Positions 41,805-50,359 of a DNA stretch of 64,000 nt are shown here, in pieces. Origin of the DNA: Sphingomonas sp. LM7 (lineage in GTDB: Bacteria > Pseudomonadota > Alphaproteobacteria > Sphingomonadales > Sphingomonadaceae); contig NZ_CP019511.1 of the NCBI RefSeq assembly GCF_002002925.1, forward strand, positions 2,945,001 through 3,009,000, read 5' to 3'. Position 1 is the stretch's first letter; the number at the start of each line of letters is the position of its first letter. The notes below the pieces were generated by a model, which was not told the DNA's origin, searched no databases, and saw only the letters and a list, made by a program, of their open reading frames with translations. A program made the position numbers and the translations under genes.

Positions 41805-42326
41805 TCACTCCACCCAGCCGGGCAGCCGTGCGCGGCCCGATTCGAGCGCCACTGCCTGGATCGGCGGCTTCCTGTCGTCGACCTTGACCATCAGCCGCGC
41901 GCCGGCGGCGGCATCGCCCATCGCGACGCCATCGCGGGTGATCGAAAAGCCCGGCGAGCCGGCCTCGACGGTGATCGGATCGCCGCGGCGAATCACCGGC
42001 ACAGCCTTGACCGGCGCGGCCGGCGCCTGGGCAACCACGACCGGGGCGGCCCTGGGCTGCGGCACGGCATCCACCGCGACGAAGATGCGCCAGGCCGGCG
42101 CCATGCAACGAACCACCACTGCGTCCCTGGCCTCGCTGCGCCATTCGAGCTGCGGCGCGGCACAGGTCTGGAGCTTGAGCCTCTTGTCGACCGGGGTGCG
42201 CGCGCCGCCCTGCGCGCCGAGCGGCTTGCCGGTGAACTGGGCGACGATGGTGTCGAGCACCTGAGTCGATTGGAAATCCTGCGCGGCCGCCGGCGTGGCG
42301 GCGAGAAGGGCCAGGGACAGCAGCAT
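41805..42326 (-). CDS. flgA: Flagellar P-ring assembly chaperone FlgA
   Basis: Periplasmic chaperone for FlgI. 173 aa with signal peptide (MLLSLALLAATPAAAQ) and SAF/FlgA domain (VIRRGDPITVEAGSPGFSI). AAGGAG precedes ATG 42326, which was preferred over an upstream ATG in the motB-1 tail. Confidence 0.88.
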   Translation of the reverse strand: MLLSLALLAATPAAAQDFQSTQVLDTIVAQFTGKPLGAQGGARTPVDKRLKLQTCAAPQLEWRSEARDAVVVRCMAPAWRIFVAVDAVPQPRAAPVVVAQAPAAPVKAVPVIRRGDPITVEAGSPGFSITRDGVAMGDAAAGARLMVKVDDRKPPIQAVALESGRARLPGWVE

Positions 42327-42379
42327 CGAAGTCTCCTTGAAAGTCAGGCGGCGGCAAGGCCGTGTTGCCGGGCGGCAGA

Positions 42380-42874
42380 TCATTGCCGGCCTCCGTCATA
42401 GCCGAGCGACAGGACCGCGCGGCGCTGGCCGCGGGCAGTAGTGATGGCGATGCGCTCCGGCGCGATCGCGCCGGAGCGGACGAGGATGGCGGCGACCGCG
42501 CGGGCGCGATCGGCGGCAAGGATCGGCCCGCTGCCGGTGAGCGAGTCGACGTCGCCGGCGCTGCCATCGACTTCGCCGATGATGCGCAGGCGAGTGCGCG
42601 GATCGGTAGCCGCCGTGCGCGCCCAGGCGAGCGCAGCCTGTGTGTCGGGAAGCTGCGCCGAGCCGGGCGCGAATCCGCTGACCGCGGCGAGATCGACCGG
42701 CATTGCCGGGGCATTCTCCTTGACTCCGAAGCCGGCGCGGAAGCTGGCAGCCAGCGTCGCCGGATCGACCTGGTTGGCCTGGAGCAACACGAAGAAACCG
42801 ACCAGCAGCAGCGCGAGGTCGGCGAGCGTGGTCAGCCAGATCGGCCGCGCGGGAAGATCGTCGTCGAGCGTCAT
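42380..42874 (-). CDS. MotB-like stator protein, first stator pair
   Basis: 164-aa short MotB-like protein. One N-terminal membrane helix (ADLALLLVGFFVLLQ) containing the Asp that would conduct ions (TLADLALL), then a C-terminal OmpA-like segment (LRIIGEVDGSAGD ... ADRARAVAAILVRSGAIAPERI). About half the length of E. coli MotB and of the second MotB in this window. Start ATG overlaps the motA-1 stop. Confidence 0.82.
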   Translation of the reverse strand: MTLDDDLPARPIWLTTLADLALLLVGFFVLLQANQVDPATLAASFRAGFGVKENAPAMPVDLAAVSGFAPGSAQLPDTQAALAWARTAATDPRTRLRIIGEVDGSAGDVDSLTGSGPILAADRARAVAAILVRSGAIAPERIAITTARGQRRAVLSLGYDGGRQ

Positions 42875-43518
42875 GCCGCGAGCTCGCGCGCGCCGAGCCG
42901 CGGCTGGAGGATCGCCAGCTCGGCAAGCGGCGCCACGAGTCGGGCGCGCTCCTGCGCCTCGTGCCGGGCGTGCCGCTTGAGCCGCGACGCCACCGGAGTG
43001 GCGACCAGGCAGGCGACGATCGCGCCATACAAGGTAGTGAGCAACGCCACCGCCATCGCCGCGCCGATCGTCTTGGGATCGCGCATCGCCGTGAACATCT
43101 GGACGAGTCCGATCAGCGTGCCGATCATCCCCATTGCCGGCGCGATATCTGCCATGCCGGTCCACATCTCCGCAGCGGCGCGGTGGCGCTCGAAGCGCGC
43201 GACGCGGCGCTGATCGATCAGCGTAGCAACCTGTTCGGGCGATGCCCCGTCGACGATTGCCGCGACGGCAGCGGCCAGATCGGGGTCGGCGATCACCGAG
43301 CGATCGAGCGCGATCACGCCGTGGCGCCGGGCGATGCGGCCGAACGCAGCGACCTGATCGAGCAAAGGCGCGACATCGAAGCGGCGCCGACCGATCGTCC
43401 GCAGCGCGGCGAGCCCGCGGCCGAGATCGCCGAGCGGCGTGCGCAGCACGACGGCGAGCACCGTCCCGCCCAGCACGATGGCGAGCGCGATCGGATCGAG
43501 AAAGGGGGCGAAGTTCAT
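42871..43518 (-). CDS. MotA/ExbB-family stator protein, first stator pair
   Basis: 215-aa MotA-family membrane protein (MNFAPFLDPIALAIVLGGTV; MADIAPAMGMIGTLIGLVQM; MAVALLTTLYGAIVACLVATPVA as membrane segments). First gene of the minus-strand operon to fliA. No Shine-Dalgarno is visible before ATG 43518, and a sigma-54-like promoter lies so close that the mRNA would be almost leaderless. Confidence 0.85.
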   Translation of the reverse strand: MNFAPFLDPIALAIVLGGTVLAVVLRTPLGDLGRGLAALRTIGRRRFDVAPLLDQVAAFGRIARRHGVIALDRSVIADPDLAAAVAAIVDGASPEQVATLIDQRRVARFERHRAAAEMWTGMADIAPAMGMIGTLIGLVQMFTAMRDPKTIGAAMAVALLTTLYGAIVACLVATPVASRLKRHARHEAQERARLVAPLAELAILQPRLGARELAA

Positions 43519-43529
43519 GCGCCCATGGT

Positions 43530-43545
43530 TGCAAGGGCCGGGCCA
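43530..43545 (-). promoter_or_regulatory. Sigma-54-like promoter upstream of motA-1
   Basis: Minus-strand TGGCCC-GGCCC-TTGCA, one mismatch to the consensus and exact spacing. Transcription would start near 43519-43520, one or two bases before the motA-1 ATG. The rest of this 337-bp divergent region holds an imperfect inverted repeat and the flgB promoter. Confidence 0.5.
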
Positions 43546-43590
43546 AGTCGCGGCGCGCCTCGCGACGTCGGAAAGTCTGCGCGGATTTCC

Positions 43591-43698
43591 GTCACCCCGG
43601 ACTTGTTCCGAGGTCCACCGCGCCGCCGGCATTATGACACGAGCCTCCATCTTCTCACCCAGATGCCAGGTGGACCCCGGCACAAGGCCGGGGGTGAC
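43591..43698. repeat. Imperfect inverted repeat (REP-like) between motA-1 and flgB
   Basis: A 28-bp segment beginning GTCACCCCGGACTTG (43591-43618) reappears inverted at 43670-43698 (GTGGACCCCGGCAC ... GGGGGTGAC) with a few mismatches and a 51-nt spacer. Looks like a dispersed intergenic repeat of the kind common in sphingomonads. Confidence 0.65.
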
Positions 43699-43804
43699 GG
43701 GGGTGGTGGCAGTGCGGCAGGTGGTTGCCGCCAGACCGGCAAGATGTTGCCGCCCGTTCCGCGCGTAGAACGAAATCGACGTGTTGGCGCCTTCCTGAGC
43801 AAAT

Positions 43805-43820
43805 TGGCACGGCCATTGCA
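43805..43820 (+). promoter_or_regulatory. Sigma-54 promoter of the flg operon
   Basis: TGGCAC-GGCCA-TTGCA is a perfect match to the sigma-54 consensus. Transcription should start near 43831, about 25 nt before the flgB ATG at 43856, so flgB-flgL would be read from it under an activator such as FlbD. Confidence 0.92.
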
Positions 43821-43855
43821 GCGACACGCCCGAACTTTTGTGCGGGAGACGTGCA

Positions 43856-44209
43856 ATGCCCAACGACAGCCTTTTCGGCGTACACGGCGCAGCGCTTACC
43901 GTGCGCTCGCAGCGCATGGGTGTGCTCGCGTCCAATATCGCGAATGCCTCGACGCCTGGCTACAAGGCCAAGGACATCGACTTCCAGGCCGCGCTGGCTT
44001 CGATCGAGACGCCCGGCATTTCGGGCGATGCCGGGATGGATGCCGCGACGCTCTATCGCGTGCCGCTCCAGCCCAGCCAGGACGGCAACACCGTCGAGCT
44101 TGCCACCGAACAGACTGCCTTCGCCGAGAATGCCGTCGCCTATCAGACGACGCTGTCGTTCCTGAACGGCCGCATCTCGACGATCTCGCGCGCGCTCAGG
44201 GGAGAATAA
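43856..44209 (+). CDS. flgB: Flagellar proximal rod protein FlgB
   Basis: Rod subunit exported by the flagellar apparatus. 117 aa with the rod signature LASNIANASTPGYKAKDIDF. GGGAGA precedes ATG 43856. First gene of the flgBCDEFGHIJKL operon. Confidence 0.95.
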   Translation: MPNDSLFGVHGAALTVRSQRMGVLASNIANASTPGYKAKDIDFQAALASIETPGISGDAGMDAATLYRVPLQPSQDGNTVELATEQTAFAENAVAYQTTLSFLNGRISTISRALRGE

Positions 44210-44211
44210 CC

Positions 44212-44622
44212 ATGGGTAACCAGCCCCTTTCGATCTTCCAGGTCTCCGGTCGCGCGATGAGCGCGCAGCTGCTGCGGATGAACACCACTGCGTCGAACCT
44301 TGCCAATGCCGGCACCGTCGCATCGAGCCCCGAGGCGGCATACCGCACGATCAAGCCGGTGTTCCGCAGCGCGTTCGACGAAGTCTCCGGCCTGTCGACC
44401 GTCGATGTCGAGCAGATCGTCACTGCCGGTTCGGAGCCGACCAAGCGCTACGACCCGGGCAACCCGCTCGCCGACAAGGATGGCAACATCTGGGAGAGCG
44501 CCGTCGATGAGACCCGCGAGCTCGTCGACATGCTCGAATCGTCGCGCACCTATCAGAACAATGTCGAGGTCATGCAGACTGCCAAGCAGCTGATCGTCGA
44601 TACCCTCAAGCTGGGCCGCTGA
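44212..44622 (+). CDS. flgC: Flagellar proximal rod protein FlgC
   Basis: 136-aa rod protein with the MNTTASNLANAGTVASSPEAAYR rod motif near residues 23-45 and the conserved C-terminal NVEVMQTAKQLIVDTLKLG. Two nt after flgB with GGGGAG upstream; the in-frame upstream extension reads through non-coding DNA and flgB and is rejected. Confidence 0.95.
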   Translation: MGNQPLSIFQVSGRAMSAQLLRMNTTASNLANAGTVASSPEAAYRTIKPVFRSAFDEVSGLSTVDVEQIVTAGSEPTKRYDPGNPLADKDGNIWESAVDETRELVDMLESSRTYQNNVEVMQTAKQLIVDTLKLGR

Positions 44623-44624
44623 TC

Positions 44625-45320
44625 ATGGATTTCGATAGCACGCTGCAGACCCTGGGCATCAGCCGCTTCGGCGCGTCGAGCTCGGCGTCGAACGGCACCA
44701 AGGACACTTCGGGCCTCGGCAAGACCGAGATGGACCAGAGCGACTTCCTGACGCTGATGACGGCGCAGTTGAAGAACCAGGATCCGTTCGAGCCGGTCGA
44801 CAACACCCAGATGGTTGCGCAGATGGCGCAGTTCTCCTCGCTCTCGGGCATCACCGAGATGAGCACGACGCTGAAGGCCATCGCGTCGAAGCTGGGCGGC
44901 AGCTCGCTGAGCGATGCGCTGGGCTATGTCGGCAAGACCGTGCTCACCGAAGGCTCCACTGCCTATCCGCGCGAAAGCGGCGGGATCGCCGGCGCCGTCG
45001 CGCTCGCCAAGGACTCCACCGACGTCAACGTCACGATCAGCGACGCCGACGGCAAGCCATTGAAGACGATCGCGCTCGGCAAGCAGGCCGCAGGCGCCGT
45101 CGCCTTCGACTGGGACGGCAAGACCGAGAGCGGCGAAGATGCCGGCAAGGGTCCTTTCACCGTCAAGGTCGCCGCGCTCAACGCGGGTGCCAAGGTCGAT
45201 GCGGCACCGCTCGTCTGGGCACCGGTCTCCACCGTTTCGCTGGGCGCCGATGGCAAGCCCGTCCTCACCCTCCCTGGCATCGGCCAGGTGTCCCTCGACG
45301 CCGTCTGGCAAGTCGGCTGA
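44625..45320 (+). CDS. flgD: Flagellar hook assembly protein FlgD
   Basis: Hook cap/scaffold needed for polymerising FlgE. 231 aa with N-terminal FLTLMTAQLKNQDPFEPVDN and QMAQFSSLSGITEMS, then an FlgD tudor/Ig-like domain. Two nt after flgC. Confidence 0.95.
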   Translation: MDFDSTLQTLGISRFGASSSASNGTKDTSGLGKTEMDQSDFLTLMTAQLKNQDPFEPVDNTQMVAQMAQFSSLSGITEMSTTLKAIASKLGGSSLSDALGYVGKTVLTEGSTAYPRESGGIAGAVALAKDSTDVNVTISDADGKPLKTIALGKQAAGAVAFDWDGKTESGEDAGKGPFTVKVAALNAGAKVDAAPLVWAPVSTVSLGADGKPVLTLPGIGQVSLDAVWQVG

Positions 45321-45338
45321 ACTCCAGGAGTAACGCAC

Positions 45339-46643
45339 ATGTCCTTCTTCACTTCCTTGAGCGGGCTCCAGGCTGCCCAGACCGAAATGTCGACGATCTC
45401 GCACAACCTCGCGAACGTCTCGACCAACGGCTTCAAGCGCTCGACCACGCAGTTCGCCGACGTGATCGCATCGACGTCCAATTCGAACCCGACCCAGATG
45501 GTCGGCTCGGGCGTGGTGGTGAAGTCGGTCCGCCAGCAGTTCAGCCAGGGCGGCTTCACCCAGTCGAGCTCGGCGCTCGACGTCGCGATCTCGGGCGAGG
45601 GCTTCTTCATCGTCAAGGGCAGCGACGCGAGCAACAATGTGTCGTTCACCCGCAACGGCAGCTTCCTGGTCAATTCGGACCGCTATGTCGTCGATGCGCA
45701 GGGCAACAAGCTGCAGGTCTATCCGGTCGATGGTTCGGGCGCGGTGGTCGCGACCGGCCTCGCCTCCACCGTCAGCCTGCGGCTGCCGCAGATCAGCGGC
45801 AAGCCCGAGGCGACCGAGGAAGTGAGCCTGTCGCTCAACCTCAACGCCAATTCGGTGATCCCGTCGGAGAATGATCGCTGGAACGACGTGCCCTACGCAT
45901 TCGACCGGTTCGACCCGGCGACCTATAATCATTCGGCGCAGAGCACGATCTACGACGCCAACGGCAACGCGCTGACGCTGACCACCTATTTCGTCCGCGA
46001 GACGACGCCGACCACGACCGAACCGACCAGCAACTGGACCGCCTATTCGTTCGTCGGCGACAAGCAGCTCAATTCGGGCACCGATCCCGACGTGATCCAG
46101 CCGATCTCGATGACCTTCGATGCGACCGGCAAGCTGACCGCGCCGGCCGGCCCGACCAGCTTCCTCGGCTTCCTCGCGCCCGGCGCGACCACCGAGCAGA
46201 TGGTCAGCCTCGATTTCGGCGACGCGACGACGCAGGTCTATTCGCCGTTCAGCATCGATGCGAGTACGCAGGACGGCTCGCCGGTCGGCCAGCTCGAAGG
46301 CGTGACGATCGCCGATGACGGCACGGTGCGCGCCAGCTTCTCCAACGGCGACAGCCAGGCGCTGGGCAAGGTGGTGCTCGCCAGCTTCTCCAACTCCACC
46401 GGCCTGCGCCAGCTCGGCAGCAGCACCTGGTCGGCCTCGGGCCTGTCGGGCGAACCGCGGCTCGGCGAGCCCGGCGCGAACGGCTTTGGCGGGCTGATGT
46501 CGGGCGCAGTCGAGCGCTCGAACGTCGACATCACCGAGGAACTCGTCGGGCTGATCGCGGCGCAGCGCAACTTCCAGGCGAACGCCAAGGCGCTCGATAC
46601 CGCGAGCCAGATCTCGCAGACCATCTTCAACATCCGCAGCTGA
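45339..46643 (+). CDS. flgE: Flagellar hook protein FlgE
   Basis: Hook subunit. 434 aa; N-terminus SLSGLQAAQTEMSTISHNLA and NVSTNGFKRS, central hook domains, C-terminus VERSNVDITEELVGLIAAQR and NIRS end are typical. Confidence 0.95.
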   Translation: MSFFTSLSGLQAAQTEMSTISHNLANVSTNGFKRSTTQFADVIASTSNSNPTQMVGSGVVVKSVRQQFSQGGFTQSSSALDVAISGEGFFIVKGSDASNNVSFTRNGSFLVNSDRYVVDAQGNKLQVYPVDGSGAVVATGLASTVSLRLPQISGKPEATEEVSLSLNLNANSVIPSENDRWNDVPYAFDRFDPATYNHSAQSTIYDANGNALTLTTYFVRETTPTTTEPTSNWTAYSFVGDKQLNSGTDPDVIQPISMTFDATGKLTAPAGPTSFLGFLAPGATTEQMVSLDFGDATTQVYSPFSIDASTQDGSPVGQLEGVTIADDGTVRASFSNGDSQALGKVVLASFSNSTGLRQLGSSTWSASGLSGEPRLGEPGANGFGGLMSGAVERSNVDITEELVGLIAAQRNFQANAKALDTASQISQTIFNIRS

Positions 46644-46666
46644 TCCAGGGCTGAGGGGGACACCGC

Positions 46667-47410
46667 ATGGATCGTCTGGTCTACACTGCATTGTCGGGGC
46701 TGCGCAGCCAGATGTCGGCGCAGTCGACGATCGCGAACAACATCGCGAACGCATCGACGATCGGCTTCCGGGCCGAGCGCGTCAGCTTCGACCGGCTCGT
46801 GCTGCAGGGCTCGGGGCTCGAGACGCGGCAGCTCGCGGCGGAAGAGGTCGAGGATTTCGACCGCCGCGCCGGCACGATCGTGCAGACCGCACGGCCGCTC
46901 GACGTGGCGGTGACGTCGGACAGCTGGATTGCGGTGCAGGCCACGGACGGCAGCGAAGCTTATACGAGGCGCGGCGACTTGTCGGTCGCGCCCTCGGGCG
47001 TGCTGGAAACCGGCGACGGTTTCCCGGTGATGGGGTCGGGGGGCCCCATCACCGTGCCGCCCCACCAGTCGATCGCCATCGCCGATGACGGCACCGTGTC
47101 GATCGTGCCGCCGGGCGGCGACCCGACCCAGCCGCAGGTGCTCGACAAGATCAAGCTGGCCAGCCCCGAAGGCAGCCAGACCGCCAAGGGCCTCGACAAC
47201 CTGCTCCATGTGAAGGGCGGCGGCGCGCTGCCCGAGGACATGGACGGCAAGCTCCAGTCGGGCGCGCTCGAGCAATCGAACGTCAACATGACGCAGGCGC
47301 TGGTCGACATGATCGAGAACCAGCGCAGCTACGAAGTGCAGGCCAGCCTGCTCAAGGAAGCCAAGACCATGGACGAGGGCGCCGCATCGCTGATGCGCCT
47401 GCCCGCGTAA
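46667..47410 (+). CDS. flgF: Flagellar rod protein FlgF
   Basis: 247-aa proximal rod protein. MDRLVYTALSGLRSQMSAQS and NIANASTIGFRAERVSF are the rod N-terminal motif; C-terminus QSNVNMTQALVDMIENQRSY. Slightly divergent from FlgG, which follows 16 nt later. Confidence 0.93.
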   Translation: MDRLVYTALSGLRSQMSAQSTIANNIANASTIGFRAERVSFDRLVLQGSGLETRQLAAEEVEDFDRRAGTIVQTARPLDVAVTSDSWIAVQATDGSEAYTRRGDLSVAPSGVLETGDGFPVMGSGGPITVPPHQSIAIADDGTVSIVPPGGDPTQPQVLDKIKLASPEGSQTAKGLDNLLHVKGGGALPEDMDGKLQSGALEQSNVNMTQALVDMIENQRSYEVQASLLKEAKTMDEGAASLMRLPA

Positions 47411-47426
47411 CGAAAGGATTTAGACG

Positions 47427-48215
47427 ATGGGTTCCTCGGCAATGCACATCGCGCGCACCGGGCTCGACGCTCAGGACATGCGCATGCGCGTGATCTCGAA
47501 CAACCTCGCCAACGTCAACACGACGGCGTTCAAGCGCGATCGCGCCTCGTTCCAGACGCTCGCCTATCAGACGGTGACGGCGCCCGGCGCAGCGAGCACC
47601 GCGGAGACCAAATACGCCACGGGCCTCAATCTGGGCACCGGCGTGCGCATCCAGGGCACGGCGCGGGTGGAGACGCAGGGCTCGTTCCAGAACACCGGCG
47701 GATCGCTCGATCTCGCGCTGGAGGGCGAAGGCTATTTCCAGGTGCAGCTGCCCGGCGGCCAGCTCGGCTATACCCGCGCGGGCAATTTCTCGCGCTCGGC
47801 CGAAGGCATGATGGTGACGAGCGACGGCTATCAGGTGATGCCCGGGATCACGATCCCCGAGGGCACCACCGGGATCACGATCGGCGCCGACGGCACCGTA
47901 TCGGCGCAGATCTCGGGCCAGACCGAGAGCGCGCAGCTCGGCCAGATCCAGGTCGCGACCTTCCCCAATCCGGGCGGGCTGCAGGCCGCGGGCGACAATT
48001 TCCTGACCGAGACCACCGCGAGCGGCGCGGCGAGCCTGGGTGCGCCCAACGAGGCGGGCCGCGCCAAGATCCGCCAGGGCGCGCTCGAGGCTTCGAACGT
48101 CAACGTCGTCGAGGAGCTGGTCGACATGATCGAGACCCAGCGCGCGTACGAGGTCAATTCGAAGATGATCTCGGCGACCGACGAGATGCTCAAATATGTC
48201 AACCAGAACATCTGA
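47427..48215 (+). CDS. flgG: Flagellar distal rod protein FlgG
   Basis: 262-aa distal rod subunit. SNNLANVNTTAFKRDRASFQ and the C-terminal VNVVEELVDMIETQRAYEVN, with the FlgG-type central domain (GYTRAGNFSRSAEGMMVTSDG). Confidence 0.96.
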   Translation: MGSSAMHIARTGLDAQDMRMRVISNNLANVNTTAFKRDRASFQTLAYQTVTAPGAASTAETKYATGLNLGTGVRIQGTARVETQGSFQNTGGSLDLALEGEGYFQVQLPGGQLGYTRAGNFSRSAEGMMVTSDGYQVMPGITIPEGTTGITIGADGTVSAQISGQTESAQLGQIQVATFPNPGGLQAAGDNFLTETTASGAASLGAPNEAGRAKIRQGALEASNVNVVEELVDMIETQRAYEVNSKMISATDEMLKYVNQNI

Positions 48216-48225
48216 GGCCGCAGCC

Positions 48226-48921
48226 ATGAAGTTCCTCACCGGCCTTGCCACCGGCGCGCTCGTCGTTGCCGCCGTCGCGTTCACCGCGGCGCCCGCCAAG
48301 GCGCAGTTCCTCGGGCTGGGCAAGAAGAAGGCGAAGGAGGATTTCTCCGCCACGCTTCCAGCGCCCGTCCCCTTAGCGGCGCCGGCGAACGGCAGCATCT
48401 TCCAGGCCGGGGACGGCTATGCCGCCCTCTATGAAGGCATGCGCGCGCGCCGTGTCGGCGATCCGCTGACCATCGTGCTGGTCGAGCGGACCAGCGCATC
48501 CAAGTCCGCGGGCACCAAGCTCGACAGCGGCGGCGGCTTCTCGCTGACGCCGCCGACCACCGGCGCGCTCAACCTGTTCGACAAGAGCGATGCGAGCATG
48601 AGCGGGAATCGCAACTTCACCGGCGCCGGCAGCGCCGACCAGGCCAATGCCCTGTCCGGCGAAGTCAGCGTGACGGTGGCCGCGGTCTATCCCAACGGCA
48701 CGATGCTGGTGCAGGGCCAGAAGCGCGTGACGCTCAATCGCGGCGACGAGTTCCTCCAGATCAAGGGCATCGTCCGCACCGCGGACATCGACGCGAACAA
48801 CCGCATCGCCAGCACGCGCGTCGCCGATGCCCGCATTGCCTATACCGGCAAGGGCGACATCGCCCGTGCCAGCCGCCAAGGCTGGCTGAGCCGGTTCTTC
48901 CAGATCCTCAGCCCCTTCTGA
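48226..48921 (+). CDS. flgH: Flagellar L-ring protein FlgH, apparently non-lipidated
   Basis: Outer-membrane L-ring. 231 aa with FlgH features (YEGMRARRVGDPLTIVLVER, NGTMLVQGQKRVTLN). The signal region MKFLTGLATGALVVAAVAF ends AKAQ, fitting signal peptidase I; no cysteine follows where the usual lipobox Cys would be. FlgH is normally a lipoprotein, so this one may be anchored differently. Start ATG 48226 chosen over an upstream one inside flgG. Confidence 0.92.
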   Translation: MKFLTGLATGALVVAAVAFTAAPAKAQFLGLGKKKAKEDFSATLPAPVPLAAPANGSIFQAGDGYAALYEGMRARRVGDPLTIVLVERTSASKSAGTKLDSGGGFSLTPPTTGALNLFDKSDASMSGNRNFTGAGSADQANALSGEVSVTVAAVYPNGTMLVQGQKRVTLNRGDEFLQIKGIVRTADIDANNRIASTRVADARIAYTGKGDIARASRQGWLSRFFQILSPF

Positions 48922-48935
48922 TCGGAGCCCGATTC

Positions 48936-50030
48936 ATGATCCGATTCCTCCTCACGCTTGCCGCCGCCACGCTGGCCTTCGCGCCCGCACAGGCGCAGCG
49001 CGTCAAGGATCTGGGCGGCTTCCAGGGAATCCGCACCAACCAGCTCACCGGCTATGGCATGGTCGTCGGCCTGCCCGGCACCGGCGACGACAATCTGGAA
49101 TATACCGTCCAGTCGATGAAGGGCGTCGCTTCGCGCTTCGGCCTGCAGCTGCCGCCGGGCGTGAGCCCCGCGCTCAAGAATGCCGCGGTGGTGATGATCA
49201 CCGCCGAGCTGCCCGCCTTCGCCAAGCCGGGCCAGAAGCTCGACATTACCGTATCGTCGATGGGCAAGTCCAAGTCGCTGCGCGGCGGCACGCTGATTCT
49301 GACGCCGCTCCAGGGCGCCGACGGCCAGATCTATGCGATGGCGCAGGGTAACCTCGCAGTCGGCGGGCTGGGCGCGGAAGGCGCCGACGGTTCGAAGATC
49401 GTCGTCAACATCCCCTCCAGCGGCCGCATCCCCGAGGGCGCCACGGTCGAGCGGACGGTCGATACCGGCTTCGATCGCGCGCCGTTCCTGACCTTCAACC
49501 TTGCCCGCGCCGACTTCACGACGGCGCAGCGCGTCCAGGACGCGATCAACGGCCGCTTCGGCGTCGGCCGCGCCCGCGCCGTCGACGGCGTGTCGATCGC
49601 CGTGCAGGCCCCCGCCGGCGCCGATGTCCGCGCCGAACTGATGTCGGAAATCGAGAACCTCACCGTCGAGGCCGCAGAGGCGCGCGCGCGCGTGATCGTC
49701 AATGCACGCACCGGAACCGTGGTCATCAACTCGGCCGTCCGGGTCAGCCCGGCCGCGGTAACACATGGTAAACTTACCGTTCGTATCGATGAGGCCCAAA
49801 ATGTGAGCCAGCCTCTGCCGTTTAGTAAGGGCGAGACCGTCACGGAGCAGCACAGCACCGTCGATGTCGAGGAGGAGAAGAAGCCGATGTTCCTGATCCA
49901 GCCCGGGCCCAAGCTGGCCGATGTGGTCAAGGCGGTGAACGCGATCGGCGCGTCGCCGGCGGATCTCGTCGCGATCCTCGAGGCGCTCAAGGAAGCCGGC
50001 GCGCTCAAGGCCGAGCTGGTGATCTTGTGA
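48936..50030 (+). CDS. flgI: Flagellar P-ring protein FlgI
   Basis: Periplasmic P ring around the rod. 364 aa with signal peptide (MIRFLLTLAAATLAFAPAQAQ), RVKDLGGFQGIRTNQLTGYG and LVGLPGTGDD-type start. Overlaps flgJ by 4 nt. FlgA upstream on the other strand is its chaperone. Confidence 0.96.
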   Translation: MIRFLLTLAAATLAFAPAQAQRVKDLGGFQGIRTNQLTGYGMVVGLPGTGDDNLEYTVQSMKGVASRFGLQLPPGVSPALKNAAVVMITAELPAFAKPGQKLDITVSSMGKSKSLRGGTLILTPLQGADGQIYAMAQGNLAVGGLGAEGADGSKIVVNIPSSGRIPEGATVERTVDTGFDRAPFLTFNLARADFTTAQRVQDAINGRFGVGRARAVDGVSIAVQAPAGADVRAELMSEIENLTVEAAEARARVIVNARTGTVVINSAVRVSPAAVTHGKLTVRIDEAQNVSQPLPFSKGETVTEQHSTVDVEEEKKPMFLIQPGPKLADVVKAVNAIGASPADLVAILEALKEAGALKAELVIL

Positions 50031-50359
50031 GCAGCGTCGCCAGCCCGATCGCCCCCGGCGGCGGCGTGTCGACCGACACGTCCCGGCTGGCGTCGAAGGA
50101 CAATCTGGATGCCGCGGGCAAGCGCTTCGAGGCGATCTTCACCGGCATGATGCTCAAGTCGATGCGCGCGGCCAAGCTGGGCGACGGGCTGTTCGACAGC
50201 AAGGCGACCGAGCAGTTCCGCGACATGCAGGACCAGCAGCTCGCCCAGGCGATGGCAGCGCATGCCCCGATGGGCATCGGCAAGGCGATGACCGAGTTCC
50301 TCGCCAAATCCGCCGCGCTCGAGCCCGCCGCGCAGCCCGAAGCGAGCAGCACGCCATGA
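50027..50359 (+). CDS. flgJ: FlgJ rod-binding protein, muramidase domain absent
   Basis: 110 aa, starting with GTG overlapping the flgI stop. Contains only the N-terminal rod-cap domain (KRFEAIFTGMMLKSMRAAKL, FRDMQDQQLAQAMA). The C-terminal beta-N-acetylglucosaminidase domain of enterobacterial FlgJ is missing, as in many alphaproteobacteria; the transglycosylase at 40196-41083 likely fills that role. Confidence 0.88.
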   Translation: MSSVASPIAPGGGVSTDTSRLASKDNLDAAGKRFEAIFTGMMLKSMRAAKLGDGLFDSKATEQFRDMQDQQLAQAMAAHAPMGIGKAMTEFLAKSAALEPAAQPEASSTP

